DNA of 64,000 nt, taken from the NCBI GenBank assembly GCA_050951005.1, contig JBMNIP010000002.1, positions 701,398 through 765,397 on the forward strand, written 5' to 3'. Origin of the DNA: UMGS1519 sp050951005. Its GTDB lineage: Bacteria; Actinomycetota; Coriobacteriia; Coriobacteriales; Eggerthellaceae. Both the position numbers and the translations under genes were made by a program. The notes beneath the pieces are model-generated. The model searched no databases and was not told the DNA's origin. It worked only from the letters and a program-made list of their open reading frames with translations. Positions 37,156-46,421 of the stretch are shown in pieces. Numbering within the stretch: the first letter of the stretch is position 1; each line of letters begins with the position of its first letter.

Positions 37156-38517
37156 CTAGTCAGCAGCTGCCGCTTGGGCCTCACGCTCCTTCATGGCTTC
37201 GGCGGCTTTGATGGTGCCCTCCTCGTGCGGGAGCTTCTTGCCCAGGCGCAGAGCCAGGAACATCAGGATGGCGAACACGACAATGCAGACGATGCCGATT
37301 CCGAACACGGCACCGAATCCCCCGAAGTTCTCAGAGATCCACGGCCACAGGACTCCTGCGGGCGAAGCCAGGATGCCGGAGGGAAGCATTGTGCGGCCCC
37401 AAATGACGGAGTAGTTGTCGCCCGTGCCGAAAATCGTACCAGCAACCAGCGGCATCAGCACGATGGGGGTCGCGTAGAACATGCCGAAGATCAGACCGCC
37501 GATGGGGAGCAGCGCCGTAGTGGGAGACAGCCAGATGCAGAGCACGGCCACTACTCCGATGGCGCTGGATGCCAAAATGGTCTTCTTCGGGGAGAAGTCG
37601 GACCCGGCTCCCAGGATGAACTTGCAAATCGCCTGGCCGGCCATGGTAAACGTTGCCAACGTTGCTCCGGTGACAAAGGCCGTGACGCCCGAGTTCGCCA
37701 GGGAATTCACGTACGTGGGGAAGAATTGGGCGATCATGACCGTGGTATTCGACAGCGCCACACCGATGCAGAGGATCCAGAATGCTCCGCTGCGCGTGGC
37801 AATCTTCGGGTCGACGCTCCAGTTGCGCGCCTCGGCTTTCTTCAGGGCCTCGGCATCCTGCGCTTCGGCGCTCTGTTTCTCGTTGCCCACCTTGACGTAG
37901 GGCAGCATGCCTTTGTCCGACGGCTTGCTCTTGATAAGGAAAGCCACGCACGGCAATGCGATGATCAGAATGAAGAGGGCATTTGCGACGAACGCCATCT
38001 GGTAGCCAGCGCTGGAGATAATAGCCTGATCCACCTGGATGAAGATAACGCCGCCGACGCCGGTGAAAGCCGCCGCGAAACCAATCAACGCCCCAGCACG
38101 GTCTTTGAACCAACGGTTAATGATAGTCGGGTTCACCATGCCGATGGTCAGCATCGCGCACGGCAGCATGATGGAACCTGCGACGACCAATACGACATAC
38201 GAAGTCGCTGCGGCCATCATGAAATACCCCAATGCAATCAGGATAAGCAATGTTGCCGCAACGGCGCGGATGTCGAATTTCTGGCAGAAGCGGCCGATGG
38301 CAGGGCCTGCAAAGGCCATGAGCAGGCCGCCGATGGTGTAATAAACGGTTATCTGTGAAACATTCACGCTGAATCGCTGCGCAAGCAAGGGGAAGAAGAT
38401 GCTCATGCAGCTTGTTACCAGCGCTCCCGGAACCAACGCCAACACCACTGCGGTAATCGCAACGGGAAGATACGCTGAGAAGGGCTTCACAACAAGTTCG
38501 CCTTGATCGTTCGCCAT
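37156..38517 (-). CDS. MFS transporter, oxalate/formate antiporter (OFA) type
   Basis: 453 residues with twelve membrane helices. Similarity to OFA carriers is seen in 'YYTIGGLLMAFAGPAIGRFCQKFDIR' and the mid-protein 'FSPKKTILASSAIGVVAVLCIW'. Such proteins exchange small carboxylates or aromatic acids. The gene sits between a TetR gene and a LysR gene that is divergent from two esterase/lipase-like hydrolases, a layout seen in acid-uptake and ester-hydrolysis clusters. The start follows GAGGAGCC; a palindrome lies just upstream. Confidence 0.85.
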   Translation of the reverse strand: MANDQGELVVKPFSAYLPVAITAVVLALVPGALVTSCMSIFFPLLAQRFSVNVSQITVYYTIGGLLMAFAGPAIGRFCQKFDIRAVAATLLILIALGYFMMAAATSYVVLVVAGSIMLPCAMLTIGMVNPTIINRWFKDRAGALIGFAAAFTGVGGVIFIQVDQAIISSAGYQMAFVANALFILIIALPCVAFLIKSKPSDKGMLPYVKVGNEKQSAEAQDAEALKKAEARNWSVDPKIATRSGAFWILCIGVALSNTTVMIAQFFPTYVNSLANSGVTAFVTGATLATFTMAGQAICKFILGAGSDFSPKKTILASSAIGVVAVLCIWLSPTTALLPIGGLIFGMFYATPIVLMPLVAGTIFGTGDNYSVIWGRTMLPSGILASPAGVLWPWISENFGGFGAVFGIGIVCIVVFAILMFLALRLGKKLPHEEGTIKAAEAMKEREAQAAAAD

Positions 38518-38548
38518 AAAAGGCTCCTCTCTCAAATTTCTGTTGATT

Positions 38549-38564
38549 TTTCTGCCGGCAGAAA
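38549..38564. promoter_or_regulatory. 16-bp perfect palindrome before the OFA carrier gene
   Basis: TTTCTGCC/GGCAGAAA, 32 bases upstream of the start codon, with a further ATTTCTG half-site nearby. Candidate operator for the LysR or TetR neighbour. Confidence 0.45.
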
Positions 38565-38612
38565 TTCGACTTGGGGTCAGCCTATGGCGCTCCGATTAAT
38601 TTGTAAAATAAA

Positions 38613-38628
38613 ATATATAGCTATATAT
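38613..38628. promoter_or_regulatory. A+T-only 16-bp palindrome
   Basis: ATATATAG/CTATATAT in the gap between the OFA gene and lysR. It may be promoter DNA or a terminator-free binding site; no stronger claim. Confidence 0.3.
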
Positions 38629-38731
38629 GATGCATATTGCGTATAAGCATGAACGCAGCGAATAAGAGAAGCCATGAAGGGACAGAAGGCTGTTCGGAGC
38701 TTTTGAACAGGAATTACGCTGGGATAGAAGC

Positions 38732-39649
38732 TTAATCGGCAAGAATCTGCTCGGTCGTGAACAAATCGGGGTAGCGTCGCGCGAACTTCTCGAAGTAACC
38801 AACCAAGTAGTCGCAGAAATCCTGGGAGGCCTGCATCATTGGCGTGCGTTCGGGCCATTTCAAATACAGCGTGCGATGCCGTTCGATGTCGGAAATCGGA
38901 ATAGGGACCACCCGTTTCCTATCCTGCTTGCTGAACCATGTCACGCCCGGCACCACGGCAATGCCCATTCCCTCTGCAACATAGCTGTTCATGTACTGGC
39001 AGTATTGCGTCTCGGCTGCGATATGGGGATCGAATTCCGCTTCAGCGAACATGCTGTCGATGACGGACCGTATCTTACTCGGCAGGATCATTATGAAGCG
39101 CTCGTCTTTCAAATCCCGCAATCGAACAGATTCACAGGATGCTAGCGGATGGCCTTTCGGCACCGAAAGAACCAGCTTTTCCGCACCGAGCCTGAGGTAG
39201 TTCGACTCGTCGTGCGATACGAATGAGGCGAAGAACTCGACATCGAAGACCTCGTTTGCCAGATAGGGAGTTGATTCGGCAGCACAGCGCACGCGAACAT
39301 GCGGGTACTTCTTCATAAAGCCGCACAATATCTCGGCCTCATCCCCCATGGGAACCGGTGAGAAGATGTTCAGCGTCCGCTTCCTGTCGTGGACATAGCG
39401 ATTGAGGTCCTGTTCCACCGAGTCCACGGAATCCAGAACTTTCGTGACCGAATCGGAGAAAACCCGCCCGTTGTCATTGAGAACGATGCGGCGGCCGATA
39501 CGGTCGAAAAGCTCGACATCCAGCTCCTCCTCCAGCTTTCTAATCGCCCGGCTGAGCGAGGGTTGGGATACATGCAAGTCGCGCGAAGCCTCGGTGATAT
39601 TCTCGCATCGCGCAACGGCTGCGAAGTAACGAAGTTGGTACAGCTCCAT
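38732..39649 (-). CDS. LysR-type transcriptional regulator
   Basis: 305 residues, standard length. N-terminal helix-turn-helix 'NITEASRDLHVSQPSLSRAIRKLEEELDVELFDR', then the two-lobed effector domain ('IFSPVPMGDEAEILCGFMKKYPHVRVRC', 'GMGIAVVPGVTW'). Start after AAGGAGCACTC. It is divergent from two hydrolase genes and upstream of the OFA carrier on the same strand; by the usual LysR logic it should control the divergent hydrolases in response to their substrate or product. Confidence 0.93.
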   Translation of the reverse strand: MELYQLRYFAAVARCENITEASRDLHVSQPSLSRAIRKLEEELDVELFDRIGRRIVLNDNGRVFSDSVTKVLDSVDSVEQDLNRYVHDRKRTLNIFSPVPMGDEAEILCGFMKKYPHVRVRCAAESTPYLANEVFDVEFFASFVSHDESNYLRLGAEKLVLSVPKGHPLASCESVRLRDLKDERFIMILPSKIRSVIDSMFAEAEFDPHIAAETQYCQYMNSYVAEGMGIAVVPGVTWFSKQDRKRVVPIPISDIERHRTLYLKWPERTPMMQASQDFCDYLVGYFEKFARRYPDLFTTEQILAD

Positions 39650-39756
39650 GAGTGCTCCTTATATACGAAATGCATTGATTTATTAAAAACAATTTATTTT
39701 TACTATCGATATCCAAAGCATACACTACGGAATACCGAAATCAAAGGAGGATCACG

Positions 39757-40731
39757 ATGACTTGTACGCGCGAGGGAATCACGCAAGTGGCACTTGAGGA
39801 AATTGACAAGGAATATCTTTGCAAGACATTGGACGAACTTCCCAAGTCACCGATGATTCCCCAGCATCTGCTTGATGCCATCGCCTATAAGCATCTCGAT
39901 TTAGCCTATGCCACGCAGAGCAGCCTCCAGAAGCTTGACCTGTATCTTCCGCCCGAAGCAAACGACGCTTCGGAAAACACCGCACCGGTTCCCACGGTGA
40001 TCTTTATCCACGGCGGCGGTTTCATTGCCGGAGATAAGCGCGACATGCAGGCCAGCGTCTACTTCGGCCTTTTGAACCATGGCTATGCGCTGGCTAGCGT
40101 CAACTACCGTCTGGCACCCGCCGCGCATTTTCCCGATCCAGTGAAGGATTGCAAGGCTGCGGTCCGCTACCTGCGTGCGCATGCACGTGAATACAACCTG
40201 GATGCAGGCCGTTTCGCCGTTGTCGGAAATTCCGCCGGCGCCTATATGGCATTGATGATAGCCTGCAGCCCGAATATCGGCTACTTGGAAGACCTTTCGA
40301 CTGGAGATTCGCAATATGGCACGGAAGTGCGCTGCTGCGTATCCACCTATGCCCCGACGCACTTCGGCATCTTGGATGCGCAGAAGGAACAGGAAGGCAT
40401 GGAAGGCCCAAATGCCGATGACCCGCATGTCCCTGAATGCCAGTTCATGGGCGCTCCCATCTCGTCGTTGTCGGAGGAGCTGGTTGCAGCTGCCAGCCCT
40501 GCTTCGTATCTTACGCGCCAGGTGCCGCCCCTGATGCTTCAGGCGGGAACGGCCGACCAGCTGGTTCCCTATACCCAGACGGTCTACTTCGCAAACGAGG
40601 CGATGCAGGCTGCCGGTGAGGATAAGGTGAATCTCAAGATCGTACCCGGTGCAGGCCATCACGATCCGGCATTCAAGAGGCCGGCGTTCTTGGCACAGGT
40701 TCTTCCATTCCTGGATAGGTACCTGAAATAG
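39757..40731 (+). CDS. HSL-family alpha/beta hydrolase
   Basis: 324 residues. Oxyanion motif HGGGFIAG, nucleophile GNSAGAY, acid in 'QAGTADQLVP' and His in 'PGAGHHDPAF' complete the hormone-sensitive-lipase family triad. No signal peptide, so it acts on esters inside the cell. Start after AAAGGAGGATCACG. First gene of a pair of related hydrolases under the divergent LysR. Confidence 0.92.
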   Translation: MTCTREGITQVALEEIDKEYLCKTLDELPKSPMIPQHLLDAIAYKHLDLAYATQSSLQKLDLYLPPEANDASENTAPVPTVIFIHGGGFIAGDKRDMQASVYFGLLNHGYALASVNYRLAPAAHFPDPVKDCKAAVRYLRAHAREYNLDAGRFAVVGNSAGAYMALMIACSPNIGYLEDLSTGDSQYGTEVRCCVSTYAPTHFGILDAQKEQEGMEGPNADDPHVPECQFMGAPISSLSEELVAAASPASYLTRQVPPLMLQAGTADQLVPYTQTVYFANEAMQAAGEDKVNLKIVPGAGHHDPAFKRPAFLAQVLPFLDRYLK

Positions 40732-40789
40732 CCATACGTGGTTTCGTACGGCAAGCTAACAAACTGTTCCCGTTTTCAAGGAGGTAAGC

Positions 40790-41728
40790 ATGAAGATCGT
40801 CGCGTATCCGGGATACGAAAGCCAAGTGTATGCCTATCTGGGCGATGCCAACGGCGAGAAGGCATCCATGGAGGATATCCAAAAGTCCATCCTCGAATAC
40901 GAGGTCGGGGAAGGCACGACGCTCGAAGACCGAATGATTCCCGGACCGAAGAATGGTTCCGACCTGCAGATCCGCATCATCAAGCCCGCCGGTTTGCCGG
41001 AGAAGGCCCCGATTGTCATCGATTTCCATGGCGGCGGATTCGTAAGCGGCAACAACGACATCGATAACTATCGAAACATCACCTTTGCGGAGACCACCCC
41101 ATGCATCGTAGTATCCGTGGAATACCGCCTTTCGAATGAGGAGGTTCATTTCCCCGCACCCTTAGAAGATGCTATTGCCGCATATACCTGGGTGCACGAG
41201 CATGCCGTAGAATTCGGCGGCGATTCGGAAAGGCTCGCCATCAACGGCACAAGCGCCGGAGCCACAATCGTGGGCGGATTGCAGCTGTACCTGCGCGATA
41301 CGAACTACCCCGTGCAGCCGAAGCTGACCATTATGAACTGCCCGGTAATCAAGCGCGGACCTTCGGGCTCCAAAACACAGCTGGGCATTATGGGCGATCC
41401 CGATGCGCCGTTCACAACCGATGTCGAATACATCTACCTGCCGCCGGATGGGACCACCCCTTCATACTACGCATTTCCCGGGTACTGTCCCGACCTTTCG
41501 AAGCTCGGCCCGACGATGGTCATCGTGGCAGAATACGACCCGCTGCGCGACGAGGGACTGGAATACGGAAGCCGCCTGCTGAAAGCGGGCGTTCCGTGCG
41601 AGATGCTCGTTGCACCGCGCGTGACCCATGGGTTCTGCACCATGAACCGCCCGCTGACCCATTGGGTGCATGCCGGCATCTGCGCATCGCTGCGCCGGGA
41701 GTTCGGCATGGAGATCACCGAATTCTGA
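40790..41728 (+). CDS. Second HSL-family alpha/beta hydrolase
   Basis: 312 residues with HGGGFVSG, GTSAGAT, acid in 'VAEYDPLRDEG' and His in 'RVTHGFCTM'. Only distantly similar to its upstream neighbour, so the two probably act on different esters. The gap is 58 bases with AAGGAGG before the ATG. A strong terminator follows, ending the LysR-controlled unit. Confidence 0.92.
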   Translation: MKIVAYPGYESQVYAYLGDANGEKASMEDIQKSILEYEVGEGTTLEDRMIPGPKNGSDLQIRIIKPAGLPEKAPIVIDFHGGGFVSGNNDIDNYRNITFAETTPCIVVSVEYRLSNEEVHFPAPLEDAIAAYTWVHEHAVEFGGDSERLAINGTSAGATIVGGLQLYLRDTNYPVQPKLTIMNCPVIKRGPSGSKTQLGIMGDPDAPFTTDVEYIYLPPDGTTPSYYAFPGYCPDLSKLGPTMVIVAEYDPLRDEGLEYGSRLLKAGVPCEMLVAPRVTHGFCTMNRPLTHWVHAGICASLRREFGMEITEF

Positions 41729-41779
41729 GAATCCCGGAAACACGGGCTGATAAACCCCGACGGAAAACGGTCTCTCGAA

Positions 41780-41820
41780 GCAGGCCGGAGCAGAACATGC
41801 TGCTCCGGCCTGCTTTTTCT
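41780..41820 (+). terminator. Strong intrinsic terminator
   Basis: 14-bp perfect arms GCAGGCCGGAGCAG/CTGCTCCGGCCTGC, loop AACATG, then TTTTTCT. Confidence 0.92.
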
Positions 41821-41905
41821 ATCGGCGGACTGCCCAAGCCGAGCACGACCGACCCTCGCGGAGCACGCGTACAATGCGATCCGTTTCCGACTCCATCGTC
41901 CTCAC
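41819..41905 (-). pseudogene. Duplicated 5' end of the tetR gene
   Basis: Reads M-R-T-M-E-S-E-T-D-R-I-V-R-V-L-R-E-G, matching M-R-T-M-A-D-E-T-K-Q-D-A-R-I-L-R-G at the head of the TetR gene at 36979, then stops after 28 codons inside the terminator. The upstream DNA (GTCCTCACATTCCCC and the operator block) is also shared. A partial duplication that carried the promoter and operator 5 kb away. Confidence 0.7.
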
Positions 41906-41968
41906 ATTCCCCAACACTTTCGCGACTATTGCCTATGTTCTTTGTCCACGCAGGACTCTAGCATAGAA

Positions 41969-41989
41969 ATATCAACACGGTGTCTATAT
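41969..41989. promoter_or_regulatory. TetR operator, copy 2
   Basis: Same 21-bp dyad as at 37052-37072 with a single central change (T to G). It lies 150 bases upstream of the CocE-like gene and is the only intact part of the duplicated tetR promoter, which argues for selection on the operator. Confidence 0.65.
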
Positions 41990-42138
41990 ACATGAGAGGC
42001 GCAGCGTGAAGCGAACGATCGGGAACCGGTCCGGAACCACTCCGGCCAGGCTTGCCCACCTCGCCTTGCTGCAAACCAGGTTGTCAGGGCGCGCAGCATC
42101 CGCGCGATGACGGATGCCCACCGTTAAGGAGGCAGACC

Positions 42139-43800
42139 ATGTACGTGAACAAGAAATACCGTCCGAAGCAGCTCCTTGAACGCGTCCAGCGCTTCAAGCG
42201 GCCAAGGAACATCCAGGCTACCGAATGCAGCAGCAACATGGTCATCGAACGCGACGTGCATGTGCCGATGAGCGACGGAAGCTACCTGAGCGCCAACGTG
42301 TACCGCCCGAACCTGCCGGGACGATTCCCGGTCGTGCTGTGCCTGCACCCCGGCGGAAAAGACATCCTGTGGAAGGATGACCAGCCCCTGTTCCCGTTCC
42401 GCTTTGCCCGGCAGCCCGGCCACATCTGCATCTCCGATGAGACGAGCTTCGAGGCACCCGACCCGAACTTCTGGGTGCCGAACGGCTACACGTTCATAAA
42501 CATCGACAAGCGGGGCTTCGGAATCTCCCCGAAAGGAGATGCCCCGCAGATGTATTGGGGGCCGGAGGAAATCGACGACATCTGCGACGCCATCGAATGG
42601 GCGGGCGAACAAAGCTGGTCCAATGGCAACGTCGGCATGTTGGGAGTGTCGTACCTTGCCATGAACCAGTACGCCACCGCCGCACGCCACCCGCGCCACC
42701 TGAAGGCAATCATCCCTTGGGAAGGCGCAGCAGATTTGTACCGGCACTTGCTGTTCTACGGCGGTATCCCCGAGATCGGCTTCGCCAACTTCGTGTTCGG
42801 GCGTGTGAGCCAAATCGGCTACGGCGTGTCGCTGAAAAAGCTGCAGGAAGAGCACCCGACCCGCGACGAGTTCTGGAAAAGCCTGGAGGTTGATTTCAGC
42901 CAGATCGACGTGCCCATGCTCAACTGCCTGAACTTCGCGACCCAGATGCTCCACGCCCGGGGAAGCGCGCAGGCTTTCCGCGAGTCGGCGACAAAGGACA
43001 AGTGGATGTTCACCCACCGCACGGGCGAATGGACGACCTACTACTCACCCGAGGCGAACGCCCTCATGCGCAAGTTCTTCGACCGCTTCCTGAAAGGAGC
43101 GGACAACGGCATGGAGAAGATACCGCGGGTACGCCTGGAGATCCGCGAGTTCAAAGACCGCGTCAAGGAGGTCCGCTACGAAGACGAGTACCCGCCGAAG
43201 AACGTCGAGTGGACGCAGCTGTGCCTCGATGTCGACGGGCATTCGCTGCATACGGGTACGCCGGCACGCGATGCCTGCGCCGAGTTCGACCTGAGGCGCG
43301 GCAGCCTGCAGTTCTCGTACCGCTTCGATTGCGACGCCGAAATCGTGGGGCCGATGGTCTGCACCCTGTATATCGAGCTGCTGGGATGTGAGGATGCCTA
43401 CCTGTTCGCGGGAGCGCAGAAGTTCCACAACGGGGAAGAAGTCGAGTTCGAGGGAGCCTACGGATTCGCCAACGACGTGGTGACGAAGGGCGCGATCCGC
43501 TGCGCGCTGCGTAAGGCGGAGCAGGACAAGGAGCACCCCTACCTGGTTCACTACAGCTTCGACGAGCCTCAGCCGATCAAGCCCGGCCAGGTAGCGAAGG
43601 TCGTGATCTCCCTTGAGAACCAGGCAACCTACTACCGCAAAGGCGACGAGCTGCGCTTCACGATCCAGGGTCGGAACCTGATAAGCGGGAAGATCATCCA
43701 TCAGCCCTTCAACTTCCCCCTCAACGAGAAGGGAGCCTGCAGGGCCTACACCACCAAGGAGCATTGCAGCACGCTGCTGGTGCCCTTCATCAGGAAGTGA
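42139..43800 (+). CDS. CocE/NonD family hydrolase (X-Pro dipeptidyl-peptidase-like)
   Basis: 553 residues. N-terminal alpha/beta-hydrolase ('VHVPMSDGSYLSANVYRP', 'LCLHPGGKD', 'DKRGFGISPKGD', nucleophile in 'GMLGVSYLAMNQ'), and a C-terminal jelly-roll like that of CocE/X-Pro peptidases ('GPMVCTLYIELLGCEDAYLFAGAQK'). These enzymes cleave esters or X-Pro peptides; no signal peptide is seen. Start after AAGGAGG. The TetR operator copy upstream suggests ligand-controlled expression. Confidence 0.88.
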   Translation: MYVNKKYRPKQLLERVQRFKRPRNIQATECSSNMVIERDVHVPMSDGSYLSANVYRPNLPGRFPVVLCLHPGGKDILWKDDQPLFPFRFARQPGHICISDETSFEAPDPNFWVPNGYTFINIDKRGFGISPKGDAPQMYWGPEEIDDICDAIEWAGEQSWSNGNVGMLGVSYLAMNQYATAARHPRHLKAIIPWEGAADLYRHLLFYGGIPEIGFANFVFGRVSQIGYGVSLKKLQEEHPTRDEFWKSLEVDFSQIDVPMLNCLNFATQMLHARGSAQAFRESATKDKWMFTHRTGEWTTYYSPEANALMRKFFDRFLKGADNGMEKIPRVRLEIREFKDRVKEVRYEDEYPPKNVEWTQLCLDVDGHSLHTGTPARDACAEFDLRRGSLQFSYRFDCDAEIVGPMVCTLYIELLGCEDAYLFAGAQKFHNGEEVEFEGAYGFANDVVTKGAIRCALRKAEQDKEHPYLVHYSFDEPQPIKPGQVAKVVISLENQATYYRKGDELRFTIQGRNLISGKIIHQPFNFPLNEKGACRAYTTKEHCSTLLVPFIRK

Positions 43801-43867
43801 ACGGCTGGGGAAGAGCAAGCACAACGCGGCGCGCGGTACATCGCCGCGCACCCGTCGGATGCCCGCA

Positions 43868-44650
43868 CTAGATGGTGTAGTCCTCGGGCAGCTCATGCTT
43901 CATGTGCAGCGCCCTGAAAGCCTTGTCGCGTATTGCCAGGAAATCTTCGCTCGTACGCTCCCTGAAGCCCTGGCTGATGGGAACGTCCACGATCTGGCTC
44001 ACGCGGCCGGGATTGGCCGCCATGACCACGATGCGGTCGGCCAGGTAGACGGCCTCCTCTATGTCGTGCGTGACGAAGAGCACCGTCTTGTCCGTCTCCT
44101 TGGCTATCGTCCGCACATCGTCTTGCAACTTCATGCGCGTGATGGCATCGAGGGCCCCGAACGGCTCGTCCATGAACAGGATCTCGGGATCGACCGCCAG
44201 GCCGCGCGCGATGGAGACACGCTGCTGCATGCCGCCGGAAAGCTGCGACGGGTGCGCGTCGGCGAAATCCGAGAGCCCCACAAGCTCTATGTACTTCAGC
44301 GCCGTGGCGCGAACTTCCTGCTTCGAGAGGCCTTTTTTCTGCTCGAGCCCCAGCTCGACGTTCTCCAGCACCGTGCGCCAGGGAAACAGCCCGTACGCCT
44401 GGAAGATGGTCACGTACTCCGGAGAGGGCCCTGCCACTTCCTTGCCGTTGATGCGGACGGAGCCGCCCGTGGCCAGATCGAAGCCCGCCACGGCGTTGAG
44501 CAGGGTCGACTTCCCGCAGCCGGAAGGGCCCAGCAGGCAGACGAACTCGCCGCGCTCGACGGTCAGGTTGACGCCGGACAATGCCGTGAACGTACCGCCG
44601 CCGGGGGTGTTGTACGTTTTCTCCACGTTCTCGATTTCGATAAGGGCCAT
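43868..44650 (-). CDS. SsuB/TauB/NrtD-type ABC ATPase
   Basis: 260 residues. Walker A GPSGCGKST, signature LSGGMQQR, Walker B ILFMDEPFGALD and H-loop 'VTHDIEEAVYLADRI' are intact. It energises the importer encoded by the two genes upstream; its ATG overlaps the permease stop (TAATG). Last gene of a cooS-led operon. Confidence 0.93.
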   Translation of the reverse strand: MALIEIENVEKTYNTPGGGTFTALSGVNLTVERGEFVCLLGPSGCGKSTLLNAVAGFDLATGGSVRINGKEVAGPSPEYVTIFQAYGLFPWRTVLENVELGLEQKKGLSKQEVRATALKYIELVGLSDFADAHPSQLSGGMQQRVSIARGLAVDPEILFMDEPFGALDAITRMKLQDDVRTIAKETDKTVLFVTHDIEEAVYLADRIVVMAANPGRVSQIVDVPISQGFRERTSEDFLAIRDKAFRALHMKHELPEDYTI

Positions 44651-45420
44651 TACACGGCACCTCCCCAGGATCGTTTGACATGCTCATCGAGCAGGCGGAC
44701 GAGCGTGTCCAGGATAAAGCCGATGATTCCGATGACGACGATTGCAGCCAGAAGCTGGTCGGCGGAAAGGTCGTTCCGCGCGTCGATGATCAGGTAGCCA
44801 AGACCGGATTGTGCACCGACCATCTCGCCTGCCACCAGGAAGATCCACGCCGTGCCGATTGCCGTGCGCAACGCATTCATGATCTGCGGAAACGCAGCCG
44901 GGAACACGACTTTGAACACCGTGGCCGCGCTCGTGAGCCCAAAGTTCCCGGCCACCTTCAGGTAGATGGGGTCGACCGAGCGGACCGCCGAGACCGTCCC
45001 GATGAGCACGGGGAAGAATGCAGCGATGAATACGATGGCGATTGCCGGGACATCCCCAATCCCCAACAGCAGGACGATGAAGGGCAGCCATGCCATGGGC
45101 GAGATGGGTCGCAGGAATTGAACGATGGGATTGACGTAGTTCCAGGCGCGCGAGAACCACCCGAGCATCAGGCCGAGCGCAACGCCCAGCGCGCAGGCGA
45201 GCACATAGCCTATCACGTAGCGGTAAAGCGACGCTTCGATATCCGATGCCAGTCGCCCGGAGGCAATCAGCCCTCCGAGTGCATTGGCGGTTTCCAGGGG
45301 CGAGGGGAACAGCGCATCGGGATACGGGCTTGCCAGGTAGCCGAGCTGCCACACGGCAATGAGAACGGCGAATGGAACGATTACGTGCCATACGCTGAGA
45401 GCTTTCTTCTTCATCTGCAC
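44650..45420 (-). CDS. SsuC/TauC/NrtB-type ABC permease
   Basis: 256 residues with six membrane helices and the EAA-like loop 'VAGNFGLTSAATVFKVVFPAAFPQIMNALRTAIG'. The first codon is a GTG 4 nt after AAGGAG, or the ATG two codons later. The binding-protein stop and this start nearly overlap. Members import sulfonates, taurine, nitrate, bicarbonate, thiamine precursors or aromatic acids; the sequence alone does not choose. Confidence 0.9.
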   Translation of the reverse strand: MQMKKKALSVWHVIVPFAVLIAVWQLGYLASPYPDALFPSPLETANALGGLIASGRLASDIEASLYRYVIGYVLACALGVALGLMLGWFSRAWNYVNPIVQFLRPISPMAWLPFIVLLLGIGDVPAIAIVFIAAFFPVLIGTVSAVRSVDPIYLKVAGNFGLTSAATVFKVVFPAAFPQIMNALRTAIGTAWIFLVAGEMVGAQSGLGYLIIDARNDLSADQLLAAIVVIGIIGFILDTLVRLLDEHVKRSWGGAV

Positions 45421-45421
45421 A

Positions 45422-46417
45422 TTACTCCTTGTCCAGGTCCAATACGAATTCGTCGTAGGATGGCGGGTTGTCGCTCAAGCCCGCCTCCTTCACGCGCCTA
45501 ACGAGCTGCTTGTACGTGGCCCTATCGATATCGAGGTCATCGAACGAGATCCACTGCAGGGAGGTTTCCAGGACGGACTGGTCCTGGTTCAAGTACTCCC
45601 CGGCGACTGACAGCGCCTCCGATTCGGACGAAAGGTTCTTGCCCGCCTTCTTGTAGGCTGCGACAAGCTCTTTGGCGGCCTTCTTGTTCTCCTTTACGAA
45701 GTTGCCGTTGAGCACGAATGCGCAGCAGATGGAGTTTTCCCAAAGGTCCTCGGAATTCTCGAGCACGTGGGCAACGCCCGCATCGACGCCCTTTGCCCCG
45801 AACGGCTCGGCAACGCAGTAGGCCTGAATGGAATTCGAGGCCAGGGCAGAAGGCATCTCGGTCGGGGCGAGCTCGGTGATAGTGACATCAGACTCGCTGA
45901 GCCCGGCCCGCTTCAGCGCCTGGAGCACCAGGATGTAGTGGGATGACTGTCGCGCGGGCACGGCGATGGTCTTCCCTTTTAGGTCGGCGATCGAATCGAT
46001 ATCGTTCCTGGCCACGATGACGTTGCCGTCCCGATGGCCCAACGCCACGGCGTCCAGGTCGATGCCCTGCTCGACGGCCCTCATGGCAAGCTCCACCAGC
46101 ACCGATGCGCCGTCGACCTGGCCGGAGTCGAGCGCGTCCATAAGCTCGGGCCAGGTTCCGTAGCGGACCAGCTCTATCTGGATATCGGAGTCGGCGCTTT
46201 CCGAAAGCTCCTTTGCCTCTTCGAGCACCGGAAGCGCATGCGTGATAGGCAGGTACGCGATCTTGATGGTGGTCTTATCCGGGTCCTGGGCGGTGTCGGG
46301 AAACGAGTTCGAAGAAGAGGAGGCGGAAGCAGAGCAGCCCGCAAGGCCCAGTGACAGGGCAAGCGCCGCTGCGACGGCCACGGCAATGCCCCTTTTGGCA
46401 AATGCTTTGAGTCCCAT
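45422..46417 (-). CDS. SsuA/NrtA-type substrate-binding lipoprotein
   Basis: 331 residues. Signal peptide with lipobox GLAGC, then a type II periplasmic-binding fold: 'IKIAYLPITHALPVLEEAKEL', 'MDALDSGQVDGASVLVELAMRAVEQG', 'DLKGKTIAVPARQSSHYILVLQAL', 'AYCVAEPFGAKG'. The ligand-contact regions resemble those of nitrate/sulfonate/bicarbonate binders, but residues cannot be assigned. The ATG lies 4 bases after the cooS stop and its ribosome site is inside cooS, so its translation depends on the CO dehydrogenase transcript. Confidence 0.88.
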   Translation of the reverse strand: MGLKAFAKRGIAVAVAAALALSLGLAGCSASASSSSNSFPDTAQDPDKTTIKIAYLPITHALPVLEEAKELSESADSDIQIELVRYGTWPELMDALDSGQVDGASVLVELAMRAVEQGIDLDAVALGHRDGNVIVARNDIDSIADLKGKTIAVPARQSSHYILVLQALKRAGLSESDVTITELAPTEMPSALASNSIQAYCVAEPFGAKGVDAGVAHVLENSEDLWENSICCAFVLNGNFVKENKKAAKELVAAYKKAGKNLSSESEALSVAGEYLNQDQSVLETSLQWISFDDLDIDRATYKQLVRRVKEAGLSDNPPSYDEFVLDLDKE

Positions 46418-46421
46418 ATTC

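Noticed and set aside
37117..38358. 413-codon plus-strand frame
   Set aside because: Antisense of the OFA carrier; His/Gln/Arg-rich without any domain.
42000..42138. Cobalamin-like riboswitch before the CocE gene
   Set aside because: Some CCGG-rich paired text but no B12-box or conserved core could be recognised.
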